Assembly: GCF_002113125.1 (NCBI RefSeq)
Contig: NZ_NEJP01000001.1
Location: forward strand, 496,001-560,000
DNA: 64,000 nt
Reading direction: 5' to 3'
Source of the DNA: Pseudomonas sp. B20(2017)
Lineage (GTDB): Bacteria > Pseudomonadota > Gammaproteobacteria > Pseudomonadales > Pseudomonadaceae
The position numbers and the translations under genes are program-made. How positions within the stretch are numbered: position 1 is the first letter of the stretch; every line of letters starts with the position of its first letter. Under the pieces are notes generated by a model. That model did no database searches. It was not told the DNA's origin and saw only the letters and a list, made by a program, of their open reading frames with translations. Shown here one piece after another: positions 36,760 to 46,701 of the stretch.

Positions 36760-37794
36760 ATGGACCTTGTTATCGCCCGCCCCGAAGGCCTCTACTGCCC
36801 CGCCGGGGATTTCTACATTGACCCGTGGCGGCCCGTCGAGCGCTCGGTGATCACCCATGCCCATGGCGATCATGCCCGTGGCGGCAACCAGCATTACCTG
36901 GCTGCCAGTGCCGGCGAAGGGATTCTGCGCGCGCGACTGGGCCAGGACATAAACCTGCAAACCCTCGACTACGGTCAGCGCCTGACCCATCACGGCGTCA
37001 CCCTGAGTTTTCATCCTGCCGGCCATGTGCTCGGCTCGGCCCAGGTGCGGCTGGAATACGGCGGCGAAGTCTGGGTCGCGTCCGGCGACTACAAAATCGA
37101 ACCCGACGGCACCTGCGCGCCGTTCGAACCGGTGCGCTGCCACACCTTCATCACCGAATCAACCTTCGGCCTGCCGATCTACCGCTGGCAGCCGCAGGCG
37201 CAGGTGTTCGCCGAGATTAACCAGTGGTGGCAGGCCAACATCGAGGCCGGCAAGGCCAGCGTGCTGTTCTGCTATTCGTTCGGCAAGGCCCAGCGGATTC
37301 TCCACGGCATCGACGAAACCCTCGGGCCGATCCTCAGCCACGGTGCGGTCGAGCCACTGAATCGCGTGTACCGCGAGGCCGGTGTCTACCTGCCACCGAC
37401 GATCTACGCCGGCGACGTGAAAAAGAACGACCCGATGATGCGCCAGGCGCTGGTCATCGCCCCGCCCTCGGCGGGCGGCAGCAGCTGGATGCGCCGGTTC
37501 GGCGATTACAGCGACAGCTTCGCCAGCGGCTGGATGCGCCTGCGCGGCACCCGTCGGCGGCGCGGGGTGGACCGCGGTTTCGTGCTCTCGGATCACGCCG
37601 ACTGGCCCGGCCTGTTGTGGGCCATCGAACAGACCGGCGCCGAGCGAGTCATGGTCACCCATGGCTCGATTGGCGTGCTGGTGCGCCACCTGCGCGAAAA
37701 AGGGCTGGACGCACAAGGTTTCAACACCGAATACGGTGACGATGAAGAAGAGCTTTCAACCGCCACGCCCGCCGTTGCCGAGGTGCAACCATGA
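36760..37794 (+). CDS. Ligase-associated DNA exonuclease, metallo-beta-lactamase fold
   Basis: A 344-residue nuclease of the MBL/beta-CASP type. The metal-binding motif THAHGDHARGG is at residues 30-40, followed by FHPAGHVLGSAQVRLEYGG and SGDYKIEPDG, with the later histidine in LSDHADWPG. In Pseudomonas it belongs to the four-gene repair cluster with an ATP-dependent ligase, Lhr-Core helicase and PdeM-type phosphoesterase. Its stop overlaps the ligase start by 4 bases. Lhr and PdeM are displaced to 44215. Confidence 0.9.
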   Translation: MDLVIARPEGLYCPAGDFYIDPWRPVERSVITHAHGDHARGGNQHYLAASAGEGILRARLGQDINLQTLDYGQRLTHHGVTLSFHPAGHVLGSAQVRLEYGGEVWVASGDYKIEPDGTCAPFEPVRCHTFITESTFGLPIYRWQPQAQVFAEINQWWQANIEAGKASVLFCYSFGKAQRILHGIDETLGPILSHGAVEPLNRVYREAGVYLPPTIYAGDVKKNDPMMRQALVIAPPSAGGSSWMRRFGDYSDSFASGWMRLRGTRRRRGVDRGFVLSDHADWPGLLWAIEQTGAERVMVTHGSIGVLVRHLREKGLDAQGFNTEYGDDEEELSTATPAVAEVQP

Positions 37795-39479
37795 AAGACT
37801 TCGCCGGGTTGTACGCCGAGCTAGACGCCACTACGTCCAGCAACGCCAAACTGGCGGCCATGCAAACCTACTTCGCCCAGGCGCAACCGCAAGATGCCGC
37901 GTGGGCGGTGTACTTTTTGTCCGGCGGGCGGCCTCGGCAACTGGTGCCGGTGCGGATCCTGCGGGATTTGGCGGTCGAAGTGTCCGGGCTGGCGCCGTGG
38001 CTGTTCGAGGAGAGCTATCAAGCGGTCGGCGATCTGGCGGAAACCATCTCGCTGGTGCTGCCGGAACACCCGCACACCTCCGAGGCCGGCCTCGCCGAGT
38101 GGATCGAAAACAAACTGTTGCCCCTGCGCGGTGAAACCCCGGAATACCTCGCTCACCAGTTACCCGCGCTGTGGGCGCAACTGGATCGGCCGAGCCTGAT
38201 GCTGTGCATCAAACTGATCACCGGCAGCTTCCGGGTCGGCGTGTCCAAACTGCTGGTGACCCGCGCCCTGGCTTCGATGGCTGGGCTCGACAGCAAACGC
38301 GTGGCGCAACGATTGGTGGGTTACACCGACCTGTCCAACCGGCCGAACGCCGCCAGCTACCTGAAACTGATCGCCCCAGAATCCAGCGACGAGCACGCTC
38401 ATCGCGGTGGTCAGCCCTACCCGTTTTTCCTCGCCCACGCGTTGGCGCAACCGGTGGAAACCTTCGACGCATTGCTCGGGCCGGCCAGCCACTGGCAGGT
38501 GGAGTGGAAGTGGGATGGCATCCGCGCGCAGGTGGTCAAGCGTGACGGGAAATTGTGGGTCTGGTCCCGGGGCGAAGAACTGGTGACCGAACGCTTTCCC
38601 GAACTCGACACACTGGTGCACGGTTTGCCCGACGGCACAGTGATCGACGGCGAAATCGTGGTGTGGAAGAACAACCGCCCGGTCACTGAAGATGCGTTCG
38701 ATCCGCAGTCGACAGAAGCCCCGGCGGTGCAACCGTTCGCGTTGTTGCAGCAGCGGATCGGCCGCAAGTCGCTGGACCGGAAAATCCTCGAAGACGCGCC
38801 GGTGGTAGTACTCGCCTACGACCTGCTCGAATGGCAGGGCGAAGACTGGCGCAACCAGCCACAGGCCAGGCGTCGTGAGCAACTGGAGCAGGTCATCGCC
38901 AAATGCAACAACTCGGTGCTGCTGCCTTCGCCGATTCTGACGGGAGACGACTGGTTCGACCTCGCTCGCCAGCGCGAGGCCTCCAGACGTCTTGGGGTCG
39001 AAGGCATGATGCTCAAGGCCCGGGACGCAATGTACGGCGTCGGCCGGACCAAGGACATGGGCGTGTGGTGGAAATGGAAGGTCGATCCGTTCAGCGTCGA
39101 CGCGGTACTCATCTACGCCCAGCGCGGCCACGGTCGCCGCGCCAGTCTCTACAGCGATTACACCTTTGCGGTGTGGGACGGCCCGCCCGGTTCCAGTGCG
39201 CGAGCGCTGGTGCCGTTCGCCAAGGCCTATTCCGGGCTGACCGATGCGGAAATGCGCGAAGTCGACAGCATCGTGCGCAAGACCACCGTGGAAAAATTCG
39301 GCCCGGTCAGCAGCGTGACCCCGAGTCTGGTGTTCGAACTGGGCTTCGAAGGCATCGCCCTCTCCCGCCGGCACAAGAGCGGCATCGCCGTGCGCTTCCC
39401 GCGCATGCTGCGCTGGCGCCAGGACAAGACCGTGGAAGAAGCCGACAGCCTGGCGACCTTGCAAGACCTGCTGGTCTGA
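37791..39479 (+). CDS. ATP-dependent DNA ligase of the exonuclease-ligase-Lhr-PdeM cluster
   Basis: A 562-residue ligase. The nucleotidyl-transfer motif I is EWKWDGIRAQ, with the AMP-accepting Lys at residue 240. Motif III (DGEIVVWKNNRP), motif IV (GVEGMMLKARDA) and motif V (WWKWKVDPFSVDAVLIYAQ) follow in order, then the OB-fold with ALSRRHKSGIAVRFPRM. The N-terminal 220 residues form the DNA-binding domain. It is coupled to the exonuclease by an ATGA overlap. It seals nicks using ATP, in addition to the housekeeping NAD ligase expected elsewhere. Confidence 0.92.
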   Translation: MKDFAGLYAELDATTSSNAKLAAMQTYFAQAQPQDAAWAVYFLSGGRPRQLVPVRILRDLAVEVSGLAPWLFEESYQAVGDLAETISLVLPEHPHTSEAGLAEWIENKLLPLRGETPEYLAHQLPALWAQLDRPSLMLCIKLITGSFRVGVSKLLVTRALASMAGLDSKRVAQRLVGYTDLSNRPNAASYLKLIAPESSDEHAHRGGQPYPFFLAHALAQPVETFDALLGPASHWQVEWKWDGIRAQVVKRDGKLWVWSRGEELVTERFPELDTLVHGLPDGTVIDGEIVVWKNNRPVTEDAFDPQSTEAPAVQPFALLQQRIGRKSLDRKILEDAPVVVLAYDLLEWQGEDWRNQPQARRREQLEQVIAKCNNSVLLPSPILTGDDWFDLARQREASRRLGVEGMMLKARDAMYGVGRTKDMGVWWKWKVDPFSVDAVLIYAQRGHGRRASLYSDYTFAVWDGPPGSSARALVPFAKAYSGLTDAEMREVDSIVRKTTVEKFGPVSSVTPSLVFELGFEGIALSRRHKSGIAVRFPRMLRWRQDKTVEEADSLATLQDLLV

Positions 39480-39533
39480 TCCTTTCCTTACGCCTCCCCG
39501 ATCGTTCTTGCCCCATGATCAACCCTGTTATTG

Positions 39534-39642
39534 ATCGTTCCCACGCTCCGTGGGAATGCAGCCCGGGACGCTCCGCGTCCCATCCAGAGCCAGACGCAGA
39601 GCGTCCATTGAGGCATTCCCACGCAGAGCGTGGGAACGATCA
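39534..39642. repeat. 109-bp compound palindromic repeat, copy 3
   Basis: Third copy of the GATCGTTCCCACGC family. The left end is slightly shortened (CACGCTCCGTGGGAATGC) and the centre is altered (GGGACGCTCCGCGTCCC), but the right arm is intact. It lies at the left edge of the transporter block that separates the ligase from lhr. Confidence 0.85.
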
Positions 39643-39741
39643 CGCCCATAAACAGTGCAATTGATTTTCCACGCCCGTTTTCGTGCACTGACCGGCCCAG
39701 GCATGCACTTCCTACACCTTTTAAAACACTTGTTCGGGACT

Positions 39742-39758
39742 CTGGTTCGGAAATTGCT
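39742..39758 (+). promoter_or_regulatory. Sigma-54 (-24/-12) promoter candidate for the amino acid transporter operon
   Basis: CTGGTTCGGAAATTGCT has GG and GC exactly 10 bases apart and matches YTGGCACGrNNNTTGCW at all but the central CA. Transcription would start near 39770, 68 bases before the binding-protein ATG. It lies in the 358-base gap 39480-39837, whose other content is the palindromic repeat. Control by RpoN with a nitrogen- or carbon-responsive activator (NtrC or CbrB) is inferred. Confidence 0.65.
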
Positions 39759-39837
39759 ACTTTCTATAAGTCGTAAGCGCTCCAGTAACAATCATTCCGC
39801 GCCACAAGCGCTCATATTGGTTCTTAGGGATTGAATA

Positions 39838-40620
39838 ATGAAAAAAGCATTGCTGACCCTTTCTGCACTGGCGTTGTGCATGGCCGCCGGCTCCGCGCTG
39901 GCCAAGGAATACAAAGAACTGCGGTTTGGCGTTGACCCTTCCTACGCACCGTTCGAGTCGAAAGCGGCAGACGGCAGCCTGGTTGGCTTCGACATCGATC
40001 TGGGCAACGCGATCTGCGCCGAGCTGAAGGTCAAGTGCAAATGGGTCGAAAGTGACTTCGACGGTATGATTCCGGGCCTCAAGGCCAATAAATTCGACGG
40101 TGTGATCTCGTCGATGACCGTGACCGAAGCCCGCGAAAAAGTCATCGACTTCTCCAGCGAGCTGTTCTCCGGCCCGACTGCGTACGTGTCGAAAAAAGGT
40201 TCGGGCATCACCAACGACGTTGCCTCGCTGAAAGGCAAAACCGTCGGCTACGAGCAAGGCACCATTCAGGAAGCCTATGCCAAAGCCGTGCTGGACAAGG
40301 CCGGCGTGAAAACCCAGGCCTATCAGAACCAGGATCAGGTGTATTCCGACCTGACTTCCGGCCGTCTCGATGCGGGCATTCAGGACATGTTGCAGGCCGA
40401 ACTGGGCTTTCTGAAGTCGCCACAGGGTGCCGACTATGCCGTCAGCGAGCCGGTCGACAACCACTTGTTGCCAGCCAAGACCGCTGTCGGTATTAAGAAA
40501 GGTAACACCGAGCTGAAAGCGCTTTTGGATAAAGGTATCAAAGCGTTACACGATGATGGCAAGTACGCCGAGATTCAAAAGAAACACTTTGGCGATCTGA
40601 ATCTGTACAGCGGCAAATAA
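39838..40620 (+). CDS. Basic amino acid ABC transporter periplasmic binding protein (HisJ/AotJ-like)
   Basis: A 260-residue type II periplasmic binding protein. The signal peptide ends GSALA, followed by YKELRFGVDPSYAPFESKA, LVGFDIDLGNAICAELK and FDGVISSMTVTEAREKVIDF, the lysine/arginine/ornithine/histidine-binding signature. It is the first gene of a unit with two permeases, an M14-like hydrolase and an ATPase, the gene order of P. aeruginosa aotJQMOP. A terminator after the stop favours excess binding protein. The exact ligand is not decided by sequence. Confidence 0.88.
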   Translation: MKKALLTLSALALCMAAGSALAKEYKELRFGVDPSYAPFESKAADGSLVGFDIDLGNAICAELKVKCKWVESDFDGMIPGLKANKFDGVISSMTVTEAREKVIDFSSELFSGPTAYVSKKGSGITNDVASLKGKTVGYEQGTIQEAYAKAVLDKAGVKTQAYQNQDQVYSDLTSGRLDAGIQDMLQAELGFLKSPQGADYAVSEPVDNHLLPAKTAVGIKKGNTELKALLDKGIKALHDDGKYAEIQKKHFGDLNLYSGK

Positions 40621-40626
40621 TGCCCC

Positions 40627-40654
40627 GGCGCCCATCCTCGATGGGCGCCTTTTT
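40627..40654 (+). terminator. Intrinsic terminator after the binding-protein gene
   Basis: GGCGCCCAT-CCTCG-ATGGGCGCC followed by TTTTT, between the binding-protein and first permease genes. Like the one after braC, it probably reduces readthrough into the membrane components. Confidence 0.88.
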
Positions 40655-40676
40655 CATTCAGTCAGGTTGCTGATTT

Positions 40677-41405
40677 ATGTTCGAAAACCTCCTACAAAAT
40701 CTGGGGCTCTCCGCCTTCAGCCTCAAGGGTTTTGGCCCTTTGCTGTTGGAAGGCACCTGGATGACCATCAAATTGTCGGCGTTGTCGCTGCTGGTGGCCG
40801 TGTTGCTCGGCCTGCTCGGCGCCAGTGCCAAGCTGTCAAAAGTCAAACTGCTGCGCCTGCCCGCCCAGTTCTACACCACGCTGATTCGCGGGGTGCCGGA
40901 CCTGGTGCTGATGCTGCTGATCTTCTACAGCCTGCAAACCTGGCTGACGACGCTCACCGATTACCTGGAATGGGAATACATCGAGATCGACCCGTTCAGC
41001 GCCGGGGTCCTGACCCTGGGCTTCATTTATGGCGCGTACTTCACTGAAACCTTTCGCGGGGCGATTCTCGCCGTGCCGCGCGGTCAGGTCGAAGCCGCCA
41101 CCGCCTATGGCCTCAAACGCGGCCAGCGCTTTCGCTTCGTGGTGTTCCCACAAATGATGCGCTTCGCCCTGCCGGGCATCGGCAACAACTGGATGGTGAT
41201 GCTCAAGGCCACCGCGCTGGTTTCGATCATCGGCCTGGCCGATCTGGTCAAGGCTGCGCAGGACGCCGGCAAGAGCACCTATCAACTGTTTTACTTCCTG
41301 GTCCTCGCCGCGCTCATTTACCTGCTGATCACCAGTGCCTCGAACATCATCCTGCGCTGGCTCGAACGCCGCTACGCCGCCGGTGCCCGGGAGGCCGTAC
41401 GATGA
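40677..41405 (+). CDS. Polar amino acid ABC transporter permease (HisQ/AotQ-like)
   Basis: A 242-residue permease with about five membrane helices. The binding-protein-dependent transport loop is present as VPRGQVEAATAYGLKRGQRFRFVVFPQ (split over the EAA motif). TLIRGVPDLVLMLLIFYS is typical of the HisMQ family. It overlaps the next permease by 4 bases. Confidence 0.9.
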   Translation: MFENLLQNLGLSAFSLKGFGPLLLEGTWMTIKLSALSLLVAVLLGLLGASAKLSKVKLLRLPAQFYTTLIRGVPDLVLMLLIFYSLQTWLTTLTDYLEWEYIEIDPFSAGVLTLGFIYGAYFTETFRGAILAVPRGQVEAATAYGLKRGQRFRFVVFPQMMRFALPGIGNNWMVMLKATALVSIIGLADLVKAAQDAGKSTYQLFYFLVLAALIYLLITSASNIILRWLERRYAAGAREAVR

Positions 41406-42112
41406 TCGAACTCCTGCAGGAATACTGGAAAGCCTTCCTTTATACCGACGGCCAGAACATCACCGGGCTGGCGATGACGATGTGGCTGCTCAGCGCTTCC
41501 ATCTTCTTCGGTTTCATCGTGTCGATTCCGCTGTCGATCGCTCGCGTCTCGCCGCACTTCTACATTCGCTGGCCGGTGCAGTTCTACACCTACCTGTTCC
41601 GTGGCACGCCGCTCTATATCCAGTTGCTGATCTGCTACACCGGGATCTACAGCCTGGCCGCCGTGCGCGCGCAACCGGTGCTCGACAGTTTCTTCCGCGA
41701 CGCGATGAACTGCACGATCCTGGCCTTCGCCCTGAACACCTGCGCCTACACCACGGAGATTTTCGCCGGGGCGATCCGCAGCATGAACCACGGCGAAGTC
41801 GAAGCGGCCAAGGCCTACGGTCTGACCGGCTGGAAGCTGTATGCCTACGTGATCATGCCGTCGGCGCTGCGCCGTTCGTTGCCGTACTACAGCAACGAAG
41901 TGATCCTGATGCTGCACTCGACCACCGTGGCCTTCACCGCGACCATCCCCGACATCCTGAAAGTCGCGCGGGACGCCAACTCGGCGACCTTCCTGACCTT
42001 CCAGTCATTCGGCATCGCCGCGCTGATTTACCTGACCATCACCTTTGCGCTGGTCGGCCTGTTCCGCCTTGCCGAACGCCGATGGCTGGCGTTCCTCGGC
42101 CCGACCCACTAG
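41402..42112 (+). CDS. Polar amino acid ABC transporter permease (HisM/AotM-like)
   Basis: A 236-residue second permease. It has FYTYLFRGTPLYIQLLICYT and the EAA loop HGEVEAAKAYGLTGWKLYAY, which contacts the ATPase. It pairs with the preceding permease to form the channel. The start overlaps the previous stop (ATGA). Confidence 0.9.
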   Translation: MIELLQEYWKAFLYTDGQNITGLAMTMWLLSASIFFGFIVSIPLSIARVSPHFYIRWPVQFYTYLFRGTPLYIQLLICYTGIYSLAAVRAQPVLDSFFRDAMNCTILAFALNTCAYTTEIFAGAIRSMNHGEVEAAKAYGLTGWKLYAYVIMPSALRRSLPYYSNEVILMLHSTTVAFTATIPDILKVARDANSATFLTFQSFGIAALIYLTITFALVGLFRLAERRWLAFLGPTH

Positions 42113-42124
42113 GACCCATAAGAG

Positions 42125-43243
42125 ATGCGTCATCAGATACACGACCTGCTGGCCCCGCTGCCGGGGACCGCACGACAGATCCACAGCTTTCATTTTGGCC
42201 CGGACAAGGCCCAAGGCAAGATCTACATCCAGTCTTCGCTGCACGCCGACGAACTGCCCGGCATGCTCGTGGCCTGGCACCTCAAGCAGCGTCTGGCGGA
42301 GCTGGAAGCCGCCGGCCGCCTGCGCAGCGAAATCGTGCTGGTGCCGGTGGCCAACCCGGTCGGCCTCGAACAGGTGCTGATGGACGTGCCACTGGGCCGC
42401 TACGAGCTGGAGAGCGGGCAGAATTTCAACCGCTGGTTCGTCGACCTCAGCGAAGAAATCGGCAACGAAATCGAAGCACAACTGTGCGATGACCCGCAGC
42501 GCAACCTCGAACTGATCCGTTCCAGCCTGCGCAACGCCCTCGCTCGTCACACCGCCACGACTCAGCTGCAATCCCAACGCCTGACCCTGCAACGGCTGGC
42601 CTGCGATGCGGACATGGTGCTCGACCTGCATTGCGATTTCGAATCCGTGGTTCACCTCTACACCACGCCCGAGGCCTGGCCGCAGGTCGAGCCGCTGGCG
42701 CGCTACATCGAATCCCAGGCAAGCCTGTTGGCCACCGACTCCGGCGGCCAGTCGTTCGACGAGTGCTTCACCCTGCTGTGGTGGCAATTGAAGGAGCGCT
42801 TCGGCGAACACTTCGAGATTCCACTGGGTAGTTTCTCGGTCACCGTCGAGTTGCGTGGCCAAGGGGATGTCACCCATCCGCTGGCCAGCCGCGATTGCCA
42901 GGCGCTGATCGATTACCTGATCCACTTCGGCGCCATCGTCGGCGAAGCCAAAGCCTTGCCGGCGCTGCCACACCCCGCCACACCGCTGGCCGGTGTGGAA
43001 CCAGTGGCCACTCCCGTCGGCGGGCTGCTGGTGTACACCGCCACACCCGGTCAGTACCTGGAAGCCGGGCAGAAAATCGCCGAAATCATCGACCCGATCA
43101 GCGACCGGGTCACGCCTGTCCATTGCACCGCTTCCGGTCTGCTCTATGCCCGCTCGTTGCGGCGCATGGCCACCGCCGGGATGGTGATCGCCCACGTCGC
43201 GGGCGCCGAAGCCTATCGCAGCGGCTATCTACTTTCGCCTTGA
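42125..43243 (+). CDS. Succinylglutamate desuccinylase/aspartoacylase family zinc hydrolase (AotO-like)
   Basis: A 372-residue cytoplasmic M14-like zinc hydrolase. The first zinc motif HxxE is in [20 protein letters not shown], the substrate arginine region is in NFNRWF, and the second zinc ligand is in [17 protein letters not shown]. The C-terminal 100 residues resemble a biotinyl-like beta domain ([14 protein letters not shown]). In P. aeruginosa the equivalent position of aotJQMOP holds AotO. The substrate is unknown; deacylation of an N-acyl amino acid before or after import is a guess. Confidence 0.85.
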   Translation: MRHQIHDLLAPLPGTARQIHSFHFGPDKAQGKIYIQSSLHADELPGMLVAWHLKQRLAELEAAGRLRSEIVLVPVANPVGLEQVLMDVPLGRYELESGQNFNRWFVDLSEEIGNEIEAQLCDDPQRNLELIRSSLRNALARHTATTQLQSQRLTLQRLACDADMVLDLHCDFESVVHLYTTPEAWPQVEPLARYIESQASLLATDSGGQSFDECFTLLWWQLKERFGEHFEIPLGSFSVTVELRGQGDVTHPLASRDCQALIDYLIHFGAIVGEAKALPALPHPATPLAGVEPVATPVGGLLVYTATPGQYLEAGQKIAEIIDPISDRVTPVHCTASGLLYARSLRRMATAGMVIAHVAGAEAYRSGYLLSP

Positions 43244-43256
43244 GGATGCCTGTCCC

Positions 43257-44021
43257 ATGTACAAATTGACCGTTGAAGGCCTGCACAAAAGCTATGGCGA
43301 CCATCAGGTGCTCAAAGGCGTCTCGCTCAAGGCCAAGACCGGCGACGTGATCAGCCTGATCGGCGCCAGCGGCTCGGGCAAAAGCACCTTTTTGCGCTGC
43401 ATCAACTTTCTCGAACAACCCAACGACGGCGCGATGAGCCTCGACGGCCAGGCGATCCGCATGGTCACCGACCGCCACGGCATGCACGTGGCCGACGCCG
43501 ATGAACTGCAACGCCTGCGCACGCGGCTGGCGATGGTGTTCCAGCATTTCAACCTGTGGAGCCACATGACCGTGCTGGAAAACATCACCATGGCCCCGCG
43601 CCGGGTGCTGGGTTGCAGCAAACAGGAAGCCGACGACCGCGCCCGGCGATATCTGGAAAAGGTCGGCTTGCCGGCGCGGGTGGCGGATCAGTACCCGGCG
43701 TTCCTCTCCGGCGGCCAGCAGCAACGGGTAGCGATTGCCCGAGCATTGGCGATGGAGCCGGAAGTCATGCTGTTCGACGAACCGACGTCGGCACTCGACC
43801 CGGAACTGGTCGGCGAAGTGCTCAAGGTGATCCAGGGCCTGGCCGAAGAAGGCCGGACCATGATCATGGTCACCCACGAAATGAGCTTTGCGCGCAAGGT
43901 CTCCAGCCAGGTGCTGTTCCTGCATCAGGGACTGGTGGAAGAAGAAGGCGCGCCGGAGGAAGTGCTGGGCAATCCGAAAAGCGAACGCCTGAAGCAATTC
44001 CTCAGCGGCAATCTGAAATAA
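43257..44021 (+). CDS. Polar amino acid ABC transporter ATPase (HisP/AotP-like)
   Basis: A 254-residue ATPase. Walker A is GASGSGKST, the Q-loop is [16 protein letters not shown], the signature is [16 protein letters not shown], Walker B is [13 protein letters not shown], and the H-loop is VTHEMSFA. This is the HisP/GlnQ group. It ends the transporter operon. The regulator gene argR, which follows aotP in P. aeruginosa, is absent; a REP doublet and lhr follow instead. Confidence 0.9.
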   Translation: MYKLTVEGLHKSYGDHQVLKGVSLKAKTGDVISLIGASGSGKSTFLRCINFLEQPNDGAMSLDGQAIRMVTDRHGMHVADADELQRLRTRLAMVFQHFNLWSHMTVLENITMAPRRVLGCSKQEADDRARRYLEKVGLPARVADQYPAFLSGGQQQRVAIARALAMEPEVMLFDEPTSALDPELVGEVLKVIQGLAEEGRTMIMVTHEMSFARKVSSQVLFLHQGLVEEEGAPEEVLGNPKSERLKQFLSGNLK

Positions 44022-44037
44022 CGATTAGCACAGAACG

Positions 44038-44128
44038 CTGTGGGAGCGAGCCTGCTCGCGAAAGCGGTTCGTCAGTCAACGATGCTGTTGAATGCGACGA
44101 CGCCTTCGCGAGCAGGCTCGCTCCCACA
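44038..44128. repeat. REP doublet (REPIN-type)
   Basis: Arms CTGTGGGAGCGAGCCTGCTC and GAGCAGGCTCGCTCCCACA are inverted around a spacer nearly identical to the one at 14163-14268. It sits at the right edge of the transporter block, between the ATPase gene and lhr. Confidence 0.88.
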
Positions 44129-44214
44129 TTGCATCTTCATCGTCTACAAAAATCAAACTTGTACGCCCAACCTGCGGTCACTGGAAGAACATCTCCAGAG
44201 CACGCGCAGCCCGC

Positions 44215-46701
44215 ATGGCGAAATCCCCCGACCTCGCTAAAACCTGGTTCAGCGCCCGCGACTGGAAGCCGTTCGCCTTTCAAAAACAGGTGTGGGCGGC
44301 GGTCAAACGTGGCGAGTCCGGCCTGTTGCACGCCAGCACCGGCGCCGGTAAAACCTACGCGGTGTGGTTTGCCGCGCTCAATCGCTTTGCCCGCTCAGGG
44401 CCTGTTGCTGAAACCACTCGCAAACGCCCATCGCCCGCCGAACCGTTGACTGTTTTGTGGATCACCCCGATGCGGGCGCTGGCCGCCGACACCGCGCGCG
44501 CTCTGCAAACGCCGCTGGACGAACTGCAGATTCCCTGGAGCGTCGGCCTGCGCACTGGCGACACCGGCAGCAGCGAACGCGCCCGGCAGAACCGGCGCCT
44601 GCCCACCACGCTGATCACCACCCCGGAAAGCCTGACCCTGATGCTCGCCCGCGCCGACGCACAAACGGCGCTATCGACACTGCGCATGGTCGTAGTGGAT
44701 GAGTGGCACGAATTGCTCGGCAACAAGCGCGGCGTGCAATTGCAACTGGCCCTCGCCCGGTTGCGCCGCTGGCAGCCGGGGCTGATCGTCTGGGGCGTTT
44801 CCGCAACGCTCGGCAATCAGTCCCACGCCGAACAGGTGCTGATCCCACAGGGTGGCGGCGTGAGTATTCAGGGGCAGAGCGAAAAGTCGCTCAAGGTCGA
44901 CACCCTGCTCCCACCGGCGATCGAACGTTTTCCCTGGGCCGGGCACATCGGTCTGAAGATGTTGCCGCAGGTGGTTGCCGAACTGGACGTCTGCGCCAGC
45001 AGCCTGGTGTTCACCAACACCCGGGCGCAGTCGGAAATCTGGTATCAAGCCTTGCTGGAAGCGCGGCCGGACTGGGCCGGCTTGATCGCCCTGCACCACA
45101 GCTCTCTGTCCCGCGATACCCGCGACTGGGTCGAGCAAGCCCTGAAGAACGGTCAACTCAAAGCCGTGGTCTGCACTTCAAGTCTGGATTTGGGGGTGGA
45201 TTTCCTGCCGGTGGAGCGGGTGCTGCAAATCGGCTCGGCGAAAGGCGTGGCGCGGCTGATGCAGCGTGCCGGGCGTTCGGGCCATGCGCCCGGTCGAACA
45301 TCGCGGGTAACTCTGGTGCCGACCCACAGCCTGGAACTGATCGAAGCCGCTGCTGCTCGCGATGCCGTGGCGCAACAACGGATCGAACCTCGATTGTCAC
45401 CGCACAAACCGCTGGATGTGCTGGTGCAGCATCTGGTCAGCATGGCCCTCGGCGGTGGCTTTACTCCCGATGAGCTGTACGAAGAGGTCCGTGGTGCCTG
45501 GGCCTATCGCGACCTGACGCTCGCGGATTGGGCCTGGGCGCTGGCGTTCGTACGCCACGGCGGGATGTCGCTGACGGCGTATCCGGATTACCGCCGGGTC
45601 GAAGCGGATGAGCACGGGATCTGGCGCGTCCCCGATGCCCGATTGGCGCGCCGCCATCGGATGAGCATCGGCACCATCGTCAGCGACGCCGCAATCCATT
45701 TGAAATTCTGGAGCAAGGGCGGTGGCGGCAAACAGCTGGGCAGCGTTGAAGAAGGCTTTATCGCCCGCCTCAAGCCCGGCGACGGCTTCCTGTTCGCCGG
45801 GCGGCTGCTGGAGCTGGTGCGGGTGGAAAACATGACCGCCTACGTCAAACGCAGCACCGCAAAAAAAGCCGCCGTACCGCGCTGGAATGGCGGGCGTATG
45901 CCGCTCTCCAGCGAACTGGCGCAAGCGGTGGTCAGCCGGTTCAGCGCGGCGGCAAGCGGTGAGTTTGCCGGCCCGGAAATGCAGGCGTTGCGACCGTTGC
46001 TGGAAACTCAGTTGCGCTGGTCGGGCCTGCCGACCGTCAACAATCTGCTGGCCGAAGTGCTGAAATCCCGCGAAGGCTGGCACCTTTTCCTCTATCCGTT
46101 TGCCGGACGTCAGGTGCATCTGGGACTGGCCAGCCTGCTGGCGTGGCGGGTCAGTCAGCGCCTGCCTGTGACCTTCTCGATTGCGGTCAACGATTACGGA
46201 CTGGAATTGCTCAGCGCCACGCCCGTTGACTGGTCTGTCCAACTGGATGGCGCGCTGCTCAGTCCCGAGGATTTATTGAGGGATGTGCTGGCCAGCCTTA
46301 ATGCGGGGGAACTGGCGTTGCGCAGATTTCGGGAAATCGCGCGGATTGCCGGGCTAGTGTTTGCCGGTTACCCCGGCGCGCCGAAAAGCACCCGTCAGGT
46401 GCAGGCCTCGAGCGGACTGTTCTTCGAAGTGTTCAAACAATACGACGCCGACAATCTGCTACTGGCGCAGGCCGGGGAAGAAGTCCTACGGGAAGAACTG
46501 GATATTCGTCGACTGGAACGGACATTGGAGCGGATCAACCGGATGAAGCTAGACATGCATTTGATCAAACGTCCTACACCGCTCGGCTTTCCGTTGCTGG
46601 TAGAACGCATGCGCGAAAGCATGAGTTCGGAAAAACTTGCCGACCGCATCCGCCGAATGGTCGGCGACCTGGAGAAAACCGCTGACAAGGGCAAATCCTG
46701 A
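44215..46701 (+). CDS. lhr: Lhr-Core type ATP-dependent 3'-5' DNA helicase
   Basis: An 828-residue superfamily 2 helicase of the ligase-associated Lhr-Core group. Motif I is [13 protein letters not shown], motif Ia is [17 protein letters not shown], motif II is [14 protein letters not shown], motif III is VSATLGN, and motif VI is [11 protein letters not shown], with a winged helix and the Lhr-specific C-terminal domain after it. ATG 44215 begins [12 protein letters not shown], as in other Pseudomonas members. Upstream in-frame codons run into the REP element. It overlaps pdeM by one base. It acts with the exonuclease and ligase encoded 4.7 kb upstream. Confidence 0.9.
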   Translation: MAKSPDLAKTWFSARDWKPFAFQKQVWAAVKRGESGLLHASTGAGKTYAVWFAALNRFARSGPVAETTRKRPSPAEPLTVLWITPMRALAADTARALQTPLDELQIPWSVGLRTGDTGSSERARQNRRLPTTLITTPESLTLMLARADAQTALSTLRMVVVDEWHELLGNKRGVQLQLALARLRRWQPGLIVWGVSATLGNQSHAEQVLIPQGGGVSIQGQSEKSLKVDTLLPPAIERFPWAGHIGLKMLPQVVAELDVCASSLVFTNTRAQSEIWYQALLEARPDWAGLIALHHSSLSRDTRDWVEQALKNGQLKAVVCTSSLDLGVDFLPVERVLQIGSAKGVARLMQRAGRSGHAPGRTSRVTLVPTHSLELIEAAAARDAVAQQRIEPRLSPHKPLDVLVQHLVSMALGGGFTPDELYEEVRGAWAYRDLTLADWAWALAFVRHGGMSLTAYPDYRRVEADEHGIWRVPDARLARRHRMSIGTIVSDAAIHLKFWSKGGGGKQLGSVEEGFIARLKPGDGFLFAGRLLELVRVENMTAYVKRSTAKKAAVPRWNGGRMPLSSELAQAVVSRFSAAASGEFAGPEMQALRPLLETQLRWSGLPTVNNLLAEVLKSREGWHLFLYPFAGRQVHLGLASLLAWRVSQRLPVTFSIAVNDYGLELLSATPVDWSVQLDGALLSPEDLLRDVLASLNAGELALRRFREIARIAGLVFAGYPGAPKSTRQVQASSGLFFEVFKQYDADNLLLAQAGEEVLREELDIRRLERTLERINRMKLDMHLIKRPTPLGFPLLVERMRESMSSEKLADRIRRMVGDLEKTADKGKS

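Noticed and set aside
27756..44128. CRISPR-like repeat series
   Set aside because: The repeats are dispersed palindromes after genes, not regularly spaced direct repeats, and no cas gene is present.
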